Source of the DNA: Mactra quadrangularis
Taxonomy: Eukaryota; Mollusca; Bivalvia; Venerida; Mactridae
Assembly: GCA_025267735.1 (NCBI GenBank)
Contig: CM046296.1
Location: forward strand, 19,308,464 to 19,372,463
DNA length: 64,000 bases
Reading direction: 5' to 3'
Shown here: positions 38,864 through 48,439 of the stretch, in pieces
Layout of the letters: the number at the start of each line of letters is the position of its first letter
How positions within the stretch are numbered: position 1 is the first letter of the stretch
Program-made: the position numbers and the translations under genes
The notes under the pieces: generated by a model
What the model saw: the letters and a program-made list of their open reading frames with translations, nothing else
Database searches by the model: none
Told to the model about the DNA's origin: nothing

Positions 38864-39153
38864 TTTTTTATGGATTTAACGCCGTAGCAACACATTGCAT
38901 AGTTCATATAACGGCGTCCAGCGCACCTAACCTAGCTTTCCTGGACCCTTGTCTATTACCAGTACTCACCTACCCTTTCACAAGGCCGGAAACTTCTCCA
39001 TATACCTTATTAATGGAGGAAAATTGACATAATAGTCAAATTTTCATGGAAGGGTATAACCTCCCCGGGTGGGATTCAAACCCGTACCCCCTTCGGAACA
39101 CGAGGATTCCAAATCCCGGCGCGCTACCAACCGGGCTATCGACCTGGATTGAC
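38864..39153 (-). repeat. tRNA-derived SINE, family A
   Basis: Reverse-orientation family A copy with the body string CACCTAACCTAGCTTTCCTG. Flanked by the perfect 10-bp repeat ACATGCTTCG (38854-38863 and 39154-39163). Confidence 0.9.
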
Positions 39154-39684
39154 ACATGCTTCGGTAATTATACTACTTGTAATAGCTTTAAAGTATGCAA
39201 ATGATATTCAGATTCTATTTTTGTCTTAAGGTCAAATCAAATTACAAAATGTATTTTCAAATGTTTCATATCGGCTGGCTAGGACATTACTTCCATTGTG
39301 TTGGAATTTAACAAAGAATTTGATAACGTGCCACGAAATAGTCAGAACACAACAAAAACAACTCATCTAGACAGCAAAGGTTTTTGTCAAAAGAGCATTA
39401 TAGCCAGTATTAAGCTTGGTTGAGAGAGGCTGGAATCACCAAACGAAGATACAGCAAAAAAAGTAACTTTCTTGAGAATATAGACATTAAACATTTACAA
39501 AAGTATTATCCGGTTTCATGGCACTACTAACTGTAGGCTACACGCATCGTTTCAACGCTAGTGCCCCGAAGGGGTTACTAGCTCGAGCCAAAACAGGGTG
39601 GTTATAAGTTTCTAAAATGTCGACACTAATATAGAGATTTCTTCTAAAACAAGGTAAACGGAACAGCGCCTTGTTGTTTGTATG

Positions 39685-40030
39685 TTGGGTTTAACGCCGT
39701 AGCAACACATTGTATAGGTCATATAACGGCGGTCAGTCAACCTACTCACTCCTCCTGAAACTGCTCAATCTCTGGATTTAGCTGTTAACTTACTACTATG
39801 TACATACATACGTCAGTGACTGACAACTGCCCAACATAATTTAAAATCATTGGTAGGAGGGAGAATGGCCGTAGAAATAATTTCATGACCACAAAAATAT
39901 GCCTGCCCAAAGCGCATTTTTGAAGAGTAGATGGGTACTGGTTATGGACAAAGGTCTAGCAAACCTGGTTTAGGTGAGATGGCTGACGTAAAATGGGAAT
40001 AATTTGTGTTGAAACAGCGTTAAACACAAT
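39685..40030. repeat. Composite of two SINE fragments
   Basis: 39685-39911 is a family B body in reverse orientation, sharing GTCAGTGACTGAC with 37.3 kb and lacking its head. 39912-40030 is the 3' half of a SINE in forward orientation (GGGTACTGGTTATGGACAA... to AGCGTTAAACACAA). The two halves abut head to head. Confidence 0.65.
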
Positions 40031-40748
40031 ACAAATACATAAGATCTAACCTCTTTTGTATATATCACAAACTGAATTATCAAACTAAAGGGAGATAACA
40101 AATCTATTCTTTACGTGTGTTATAAAGAGTTATACATTATGAAACTCTATACCAAACAAGTATTGTGATGTATGGTTTCTTGCAACAATTCTTATAATCG
40201 GTGCGATCGATTGTATCATTCTTCTTCTCTAATCTCATATGACACAAGCTGAAACAAACCATCAAATGTACAAATGTATAATTTACTATTTGTACGACTT
40301 AAGTGAAGTATAAAATTAGAAGAAATGCAAAGTTACATATTTGCATTGTATTTGTTTTTTTTTCTTAACAATATAAATCAATAGTCGACTGCAAAATGTA
40401 ATAGCAAATCAATAATATCATGCGTTCATGTAAACGCTGCGTGTATAAACATAGCGAGTTTTATTAACAAAACAATAATCGATGTGTTTTTTTTCCAAAT
40501 CAACATATAATATTTATAACGTCGAACACGGAAGTGTTCTGCTTAAATCAGTAAAATCATACACGGGTATTACTTGATTTACCAAATGAGTTGAAAACTT
40601 TTTTTTTCAAAGAACATGAATATGTATGACTTATTACATGACCGGAAACTTTAGAAATTATAAATATAAACCTTGCCGAATATTTAAAGAACGGTACCAA
40701 GTGAGAAATAAACTATATAAGGTCGCACGTATTCTATTGGATTACGAT

Positions 40749-41738
40749 ATGAATTTAACGGGGAATTTGTTTAAAGGAGTAATTATTCTGATTGTAGCTA
40801 TAATTGCGTTTGTGCTGATATGGATTCGACTAAATGCTGAATTAGATGAAACCATAACAAAGTATATAGAACAGTCGGTGACTGATGGGTCGTACAAGAA
40901 CGATGTATTTGAAAAGAAGAACACTACCAACAAAATATGTGAAAAACGACTTCCAAGAGCTATTCTGGTTGGCTCGCAAAAATCAGGAACTTCTGCTTTC
41001 CTAAAGTTCTTGGATTTTCATCCGCGGATTGCTGCGTGTGTCAACCCCGATGAACCGCGCTATTTTAACACAAAACTGTATCACAATTATTCCATAGATT
41101 GGTACAGAAACTTAATGCCTTGCAGTACATTGGACCAAATCACAATTGAGAAAACACCAGAATACTTTTACGGCAATACGTCAGCCTTGCGTATTAAACA
41201 ACTTAACGACAAAATGAATATTCTTATAATCATGAAGGATCCAGTGACAGTGTCCATATCGGTGTATGCGATGTGGAAGGAACTTAATAACTCACTTGTA
41301 CGGGGACAATCTTTCGAGGATGCGGTTACAAAGTTAGATAGTTTCAACAGAAAGGTTATAAATCCATTTACACCAATTATATATATTGCTACATACATTT
41401 TACATGTACCAATTTGGTTACGTCTTTTTCCTAGAGATCAAATTCTCTTCCTTGATGGAAACATGTATGACGCAAACCCAGTTAAAGTACTTAGACAGGC
41501 TGAGCAGTTTTTCAAAATAGACAGATTCTTCGAAGAGCGACAGTTTGTATATAACACTACAAAAAAGAAGTATTGCTTCTTGCCAAATTCGACCTCATCA
41601 CCTAGTTGTTTGCATGCTGGAAAGGGGAGAAACCATCATTATGTCTCTGACGAAATGAAAACAATGCTTCACAACTACTTTAAGCCATTTAATTTGAAGT
41701 TAGCTAGGATGATAAATCAATCATTTTCGTGGATGTAA
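40749..41738 (+). CDS. Heparan sulfate 3-O-sulfotransferase-like, copy 1
   Basis: Type II Golgi membrane enzyme of the sulfotransferase family, expected to move sulfate from PAPS to a glycan. One exon, 329 aa from this ATG. The frame is open to an earlier ATG at 40626 (370 aa), but the ATG at 40749 aligns with the only usable ATG of the paralog and gives a normal short cytosolic tail. TM at about 10-26. The 5' PAPS loop is GSQKSGTSAFLKFL (75-88), then IEKTPEYF (133-140). The 3'-phosphate site is MKDPVTVSIS, with Lys163 where the family has Arg and Ser171 kept. A Cys276-Cys287 pair is followed by GKGRNH (291-296), matching the KGRxH motif of HS3STs. Downstream, a likely polyA signal AATAAA lies at 41975. 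Substrate specificity cannot be read from the sequence. Confidence 0.88.
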   Translation: MNLTGNLFKGVIILIVAIIAFVLIWIRLNAELDETITKYIEQSVTDGSYKNDVFEKKNTTNKICEKRLPRAILVGSQKSGTSAFLKFLDFHPRIAACVNPDEPRYFNTKLYHNYSIDWYRNLMPCSTLDQITIEKTPEYFYGNTSALRIKQLNDKMNILIIMKDPVTVSISVYAMWKELNNSLVRGQSFEDAVTKLDSFNRKVINPFTPIIYIATYILHVPIWLRLFPRDQILFLDGNMYDANPVKVLRQAEQFFKIDRFFEERQFVYNTTKKKYCFLPNSTSSPSCLHAGKGRNHHYVSDEMKTMLHNYFKPFNLKLARMINQSFSWM

Positions 41739-41974
41739 ATGTGTTTGTTTGATTTTAACTGCACGTAACAAAATGTATAGAAGATTGCAAGATCTTTGAG
41801 GAGTGAAAAAAGTTTGGAATTAGTTAAAACTGTAAAATGATAGTCTATTGGTGACATAACTAAAGTGAGAAAATGCATGATTTTCGTTTATAGCCATACG
41901 TTAACAATCTAAACTTGCATTTAACTGAATTTATTGGAATTTATTTACATAAAACTAACCATTCGTGACGAAGC

Positions 41975-41980
41975 AATAAA
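41975..41980 (+). promoter_or_regulatory. Candidate polyadenylation signal, sulfotransferase copy 1
   Basis: AATAAA 237 bp after the stop. The same signal in the same local context (AAGCAATAAATGCTT) lies 249 bp after the stop of copy 2, so it is conserved in both duplicates. Confidence 0.5.
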
Positions 41981-42186
41981 TGCTTTTTTCAATTCGTCTT
42001 GGTAAATGCTCGATGCGTCTCACCCTTCACTACTCTAGGCATAATGTAGAGGTTGTATTGACAAACCTCATTTTGTTGGCATAACACTTACGTCTTAGGT
42101 GAATATTTACATAGGGATTCAACATAATGAAATATGAAAGACTTTGCGTGCTATTTATGTGATCAAATATTTACAGTAAAATGTAA

Positions 42187-43832
42187 CATGTCCAACTTTT
42201 AGGCCCATACATGATCTCAATTCGATGCTCGATTTTCAATAGAAAAGTATAGGGAAAACTTTTTTAAACGGCCATATCTCTTTTATTTTTTAAGATATCA
42301 ATTTTGTGCAAATGATGCTAAAATGTTTAAACTTTCTTCTTTCATAAGGTTGTTTTTATATTTTTGTAAAATTGTAAAGTTTTGGTCTGTTCTAAGGTTT
42401 TATTTGATTACTCACGTTACTATAAAATAAGAAGGAAAAGAAATACTCATGCTGATATAAGTTAAAAAATAAAGCCTTACCGGTTCTTTGATCAAATTTG
42501 TGCAAACGACATGAGAAAGCTGTATGTTTCTAGTTTCCGGAGCAGTTTTTATTTTTAAAATATTTACATGAAGTTTTGGTCTGTTTTGCACTTTTTCCAA
42601 AAGTTTTTGGTTTTTAATGTATTTTTTCTTCTTAATTTTATCATGTGCGCTATCGGATATAGGGACCCCTAATGTGATTGTATAATACACCGTGTATAGC
42701 AAGGCGCAGCGGGTACACTTTTATGGCAGGATAACCTTCCTGTCTTTGTTTCATTGATAATTAGTTGTATCTGTCACATGATCTAGCAATAATGGTTTAG
42801 AAAAAAATATAATTCTAGATTGTTAAGAAAATTTTTGGTAGATTTGATTATCGACTATACGAATCAATGAAATCAGTATTATAAAAATAATATTACTTTA
42901 AAATAATTTTACTTGAAAAATACTCCTTTATTGCTTATAATATATTTATATGCATATAATTTGCATTTTAATATATTCATATCTCTCTGATAAATGAATA
43001 CTTTTACACATTAATTAAGTGTTGTAGTTTATTTTGGCGGCATAATAATAACTGAAAGAACGACATGTAATTGTTTTAATTTCTCCACTACCGTTATTAT
43101 TTCTTTAAACGAAGATACATTGAAAACAATTTTTATTGACTAGTTTATTCATGTTAAACAATTTCATTAAAAATGTAAAATATAATTAAACAGTTATACT
43201 AATGAATGCATGGTCATTTCAGTCAAAGTAAAATTTTGCAACCGACAAACGAAACAAAAATAGTTATTGACGGCTTAACAATAACGATGAGGATTAAATT
43301 AGGTGTTGCAATTTAACTTTAAAGCTTTTGTTACAATGAAAATATGGTGTATAAAAATTAACGGACGGACGATAAATTAATTAAAAATGGAGATGTTATA
43401 TTGCAATATATTTCTCATTTCTAACATTATCAAACAATAAGAAAATAATTTCAATCTTTAATTTTGTTTCAACCAGGGATTTTATATAACATTTTTAATA
43501 TAACATATACACATGTATTTGTTGTATAAAATCCCTGTTTCAACTGAACTGTCATGTATACAAAATGTTACCACTAAAGTAGTGTTAATTTACACCTCAT
43601 GCACAATGGACAAATATGAAACATTTGTCTACAAGGAATTTAATCCCCCAATGATAAAGTGAAATCTATATGGTTATAATCGTGATCTATGATCATTATC
43701 TTACATTATCGATCACAACATGGGGTCAAGGCTTGTAGATTATGTTATCGCAAAACTGATGTATCTACGGTCAGTGCTATATGGCTGTATCAAACAGCGA
43801 AAATCTTGATGGGTCTAAAAGTTGGGTATGAC
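42187..43832. other. Extra 1.65 kb in duplication copy 1, absent from copy 2
   Basis: Copy 2 passes straight from AGTAAAATGTAA to CTGCAATTCATTTTT at about 53.72 kb, whereas copy 1 has 1.65 kb in between. I see no coding region in it, only AT-rich DNA and a small hairpin at 43472-43546. Insertion into copy 1 or deletion from copy 2 cannot be told apart here. Confidence 0.7.
43472..43546. repeat. Short hairpin element
   Basis: AACCAGGGATTTTATATAAC pairs with TGTATAAAATCCCTGTTT across an AT-rich loop. The AGGGATT ends recall the element at 5.95-6.43 kb. Confidence 0.5.
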
Positions 43833-43922
43833 TGCAACTCATTTTTGCCACGTAGTTTCACACTCGATGTAGAGTGTAAAAATCCTGTACCTTGCGAAAC
43901 AGAGATTTTGATGTTCAACATT

Positions 43923-43993
43923 ACAGGCGATCTTCGTCTATGGCTCTTTTACTCTCTATATATGTATAAGAGCCACATACGAAGATCACCTGT
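43923..43993. mobile_element. 71-bp terminal-inverted-repeat element with 10-bp target duplication
   Basis: Ends ACAGGCGATCTTCGTC... and ...CGAAGATCACCTGT form 26-bp inverted repeats with 23 matches. Flanked by GTTCAACATT at 43913-43922 and 43994-44003. The paralogous sequence near 53.80 kb has the empty site with GTTCAACATT once. A 9-10 bp duplication is typical of Mutator-like elements. Confidence 0.8.
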
Positions 43994-44740
43994 GTTCAAC
44001 ATTGCCTCACTTATACACGACCGAATGAGAACTAACATAAGGCTAGTCCGAAACTTATTAGAAACAAATACAATTTGTCAACGTTACGATTGCGCCACCG
44101 TTTGATTTTAATATCAGCTCCTTATTACATCTTAAATAAATGTATACATTTTATTATAGTCCAACAGAATTAACCTGAGCTTGAACTTCCTAATTATAAT
44201 AATTACACACTTCACATTAAATCGTGGGTTTTCGTATGCGTGTATACGGATATACACGTGTTTATAACAACCGATGTGACAGTAAATCAAAAAATTAAAA
44301 GTGGCATGTTATTGTTCTTTAAATTTTGGACACATTAGTTTTTGAGGAAACAAATAAGTCAGCAATATTATGGCACAGTTTCAAAGTATTTATTCAATAT
44401 TAATTAACATTACGCTAGCGAGAAGATTGCTCCTCCTCCTCCCACTGAGTCACGTGACCCATTATCTGATAACCTTGAACATCTTATCGATCAATCCTAT
44501 TAGAAAAGTGAAGGCTAAGCTTAGATTTTCACACTGAAAAAGTAAATTTAAGTCTATGTATGCTTAAAAGCTTTTGGTTATGTCTCTTTTACAATGTCAT
44601 TTTGGACCATGCTTGCTCTGTCTGGTATTTCAGTATTTCACAGACTCTAAGAATAGAGTTTTAATTACCTAAAATAAAATTATACGATTTGTTTTAAACT
44701 TAGACTGCAGTCAAGATCATTTTTACTGAATTGAATTAGT

Positions 44741-44887
44741 TATAGTTCGTTTTTCCCAACTGTCAAATTATTAATAATTTCACGGTGACTTCGTGCTCTT
44801 TGACTAACACTTGCGACTTTACGATAATGTGTATTCAATCAACGTGGATTTATTCAAACTTTGACAGTTGAGAAAAAAATTAACTAT
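44741..44887. repeat. Small MITE, copy 1 of a local pair
   Basis: Inverted ends of about 25 bp (TATAGTTCGTTTTTCCCAAC and the complement at 44862-44887), with CTGTCAAA just inside. The body contains TTTCACGGTGACTTCGTGCT. It is repeated in the same orientation at 44959-45101. Confidence 0.65.
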
Positions 44888-44958
44888 ACCTTTAAAAAGA
44901 ATGAATCACAGTGTTCCAAACAATGTTTTAACGTACTTACTGAAATATCTCCTTATTC

Positions 44959-45101
44959 ATAGTTCGTTTTTCTCTCAATTGTCAAAACATGAATAATTTC
45001 ACGGTGACTTTGTGTTCTTTCTCTGTTCTTGCACTCGTGATATTGTGTATTCAATTACCGTGGAATTATTTAAACTTTGACAGTTGAGAAAAAACGTACT
45101 G
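44959..45101. repeat. Small MITE, copy 2 of a local pair
   Basis: Same body (ATTTCACGGTGACTTTGTG) and the same TIR type as the element 70 bp upstream, with moderate divergence. Confidence 0.65.
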
Positions 45102-48100
45102 TAAAATGAACAATTTACCCCAGCCAGTTCAGTTCAAGATCATAATGCCACATTTAGTTCTGAATTTTAGTAAAAAAAAACCACACAAAAAAACACCAAA
45201 AAGCATTATCTTACCAATTTTTTATTCAACTCTATGATAATTTAAGTCAGTTCTGTTAATGATAACCTTAATTTGATCTTTTATAGCCCCTATTTTTTTA
45301 TTTATTAGTGTCATTTAAATTTCTTATATTTAAGGAAGTAGACATTGTGTGTCTTGCAATGACATTTATTCATTCATTTTTTATTTAAGGGAACCGTAAT
45401 GGAAACAATAAGTGATCGAAAAAAACTTTTTGTGCTATCCTCAATAAAATGAAAATACGTGCTAACAGATTGAATGTACTATACTTACAGTATTAATACT
45501 TTATGTTTTACAATTTTAAATCATTAAATTTCATAATAACCCATCACAGAATATAACACCATATATATTCTATTTATTATTTACATTAATGTTACTTTAA
45601 CTAAGTACTTATAGTAAATATTGTTTGCCAAATTAGTGATGTAGGACTTGTTTGTGACCAGTTTTCATATACATTCAAAACTGAATATTTGTATGACAAC
45701 ATTTTCCTTCTGATCCTAAATAATGAAAATAGATGACACTTTGGCGATCTTTAATTTCGAAGGATTTTTCTTAATAATTTTATTGACTTAGACATAATTA
45801 TAGTTGAAATAAAACTGATAATAATAGTACACATATTAATCTGAAGAAGAAAAAACTCAATCAAAATTAATTTTAAAATGCTCAACATACTATGTGCAAC
45901 TATCAACTACAAATACCTAGTGAAGGATTGTAAAAATAGAAATATGTTTGAATTTCTTAATCTTATATCCTATAAAATTGATGGTTTTACGACCACAGAT
46001 AGCATAAAATAGCTTCTCAATTTAAACTTATGATTTCATAAAAATGATTTTTTGTCGAGGTATAATATGAATACACAGCTTTTTGAGCGACATTAAGCTA
46101 TTCATCAAATTATCTATTTGAGAGATGAGACTAATATCACGGATATTTTTTTTTGTTTCAGCTAATATTAAACTCTTTTAAAAATGTAATTAAGTATTTT
46201 TGTTTGTTTATCTGATGTTATTTCACTTAAATACATTAAGTTCTGTCGAATATTTAGATTATTTAGGAAAATAGCAATTTTAAGCAGGAGATCGGACATT
46301 ACAAAACTTTTCTTTTTTTTTGCTATTTTTCATTTAAATTTATCTATTTTTTATTTTCTTGGTTTATTTTCTATACATGTATTGTCACATACATTCATTG
46401 CTCAATTTGCCTAGGTTTTATGTTTTCTGAATTAATAGCAATTTTAGGAGGCGGGAGACGGACAAGACACTTTTTTCGACTCACTTTTTTGTATAAATTA
46501 TGGAAATAACAAATTTGACAATATTTCAATACCACAAGAAGTCAGAACATGAAACCTGATACTTGTGACATAATTGAATGATATTAACAGAAACTTATGC
46601 AAATCTTATGTTTTTATCATGAAAGATTTAGTCACTAAAGTACATGTTTACATGTTATAATTAGTAAGACCGTTAAATACGCACCATTTTCATTTTCTTT
46701 AAATTAAAAGAAATACTGCAAATTGTTTACATGAACTTTTCTATAAAATGTTGATATAAGATTTGAATTAAAGTATGATTGCTTCCAAATACAGCATTTT
46801 GAAAAAATAGGTAAAAAAACCTGATAAATGCATTACACCAAAAAATGGCAATTTTCGACTCCAAAAATTATCATACTCTTAAACCTCGTGTGATATTTTA
46901 TCATTTTTTACTCGCACCTGTAACACGAAAGTCTTTAATTATAATAAAAATTATTTTTTCAGCATTAAAGTTTCTTTTCAATTCATGTCGTAAACATGGG
47001 ATAAATACTGTGCAACCGGCCTTATCGATTATATCTGCAGAAGGGATCTTCATTACCTTAATGGCGGACGGATCACGTGACCACAATATGGCGGCGGTCT
47101 AATGTTCATTTCTGGGATTGTCTATATTAGACAGTGTATAATGATCCTCTAAATTAAGGATGCTTATTTTATTTATATTTGGTTCTTATGACTTGTGACT
47201 ATTTGTTTGGTATATGACTTTTGTTTTTTAGTGATATGGCCATGTCACTTATTTACTATTGTCAGTGTGGTGTGGCTTTCTATAGCTTTTAAATAAGCAA
47301 ATATTGTAAGTAATGTTCAATATAATTTACAAGACAAAATAATAATAATGATGATATGTACTAAGACACATGTATATGAATAAAATAGTAATTTAGCAAT
47401 AACTTATGTTGTTTAACTATTTATTCCTTTATTTATAACTATTTATATGCCTTAAGAGACCCTTTTCCAAGACCCTTTCCAGTCCCCAGTTGGGTAAGAA
47501 TTAAATAAGATAACTTTGCACTAATCTTAAAGGGTACCGCTTATGACCTAAATTCGCACAAAATAAGTACGTGCAGATGCTTTTCGTGCTTATTGAGACC
47601 TAAACGGTGTAAATTGTTTTTGTTATTGCATCTATGCATTTTTCGGAGTAAGAAACTTTCTCTGGGACCGGGTACATTGGTGTATTAGCTGCAAATGGTC
47701 TAGCAAGTGAGCTAATGCAACTGTACCTGAAGTCCTTCCATGCTAGGGGTTGTATATATTTATACAAACATTTAGACCCATCACGCAGTATTAAGACATT
47801 TGACCTTTAATGAGAAAGTATATGTCCGGAACATATATATATATAGTTTATTTTCTCAAAAAATCGAAGATCATATAATTATTTAGAGCAACTATAACAA
47901 AATAAAAATAAGAATAAACATAGCAAATTGCAACTAGCATTCAAATTCACAGGAATGCAGAGTCAAGGCAAATCTACGTGAACATATAGAAATCAAGGTG
48001 TTATACATGCATAAACACATATGTATATATAATTATATATGTAAGTATCTATATGATGTAATTAACTTTAGAGTAAAGTCAAGCAATAGATGTATACTTA

Positions 48101-48439
48101 TTCTAACAAAGTTTTCATAGATAACATAACACATGGATATGTTAATAAATAACTATTATGTGAAGTGGCTAAGGTGTATATTTCTAGACATTGGCTTTTG
48201 TCACTTAAATTGATAAACCGTACATACCACGTACAACCAAACTGCCTTAATGAAGTACCCACAGTCTTATTCTTGCTGTATGTAACTTGTGGCAATAACA
48301 GAGTTTATGTATTGTTGTATTATTATTCATTGGATCACATTTTATACATGTCTGAGTGAATTGTCTTGATACAAATCGTGAAAGACCACGTAAAACAATA
48401 TAACTGCCACGTTTTAAAATATATGATGTTGTGTCACGA

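Larger units (their letters stand above)
36661..40536. other. Intergenic region between the receptor and the sulfotransferases
   Basis: Holds the receptor promoter side (divergent from sulfotransferase copy 1) and SINE copies. A weak LINE-RT-like string, EFNKEFDNVPRN, occurs near 39.31 kb. No promoter motif can be called with confidence. Confidence 0.5.
44151..47109. other. AT-rich non-coding stretch inside duplication copy 1
   Basis: No open frame with family character. It contains two small MITEs (44.74-45.10 kb). The sequence ATGGCGGACGGATCACGTGA near 47.06 kb is locally GC-rich with an E-box, but no gene follows. Confidence 0.45.
40537..47830 (+). repeat. Tandem segmental duplication, copy 1
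   Basis: Matches 52024-54826 in blocks: the upstream region (about 40.54 kb), the sulfotransferase gene, its 3' flank (41740-42186), 43833-44150, and 47110-47830. Copy 1 holds extra sequence at 42187-43832 and about 44150-47110 that is absent or unalignable in copy 2. No further gene was seen in those AT-rich stretches. Confidence 0.8.

Noticed and set aside
39290..39345. LINE reverse-transcriptase fragment (EFNKEFDNVPRN)
   Set aside because: Only about 12 residues resemble the RT motif, with no neighbouring motifs; too short to annotate as an element.
43689..44105. 138-codon open frame downstream of sulfotransferase copy 1
   Set aside because: It runs across the boundary of the 1.65-kb extra block and through the 71-bp MITE; the paralogous region has no matching frame, so it is not a gene.
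46845..47102. 85-codon open frame ending in a GC-rich ATGGCGGC region
   Set aside because: AT-driven frame without family character, overlapped by an equally open antisense frame.
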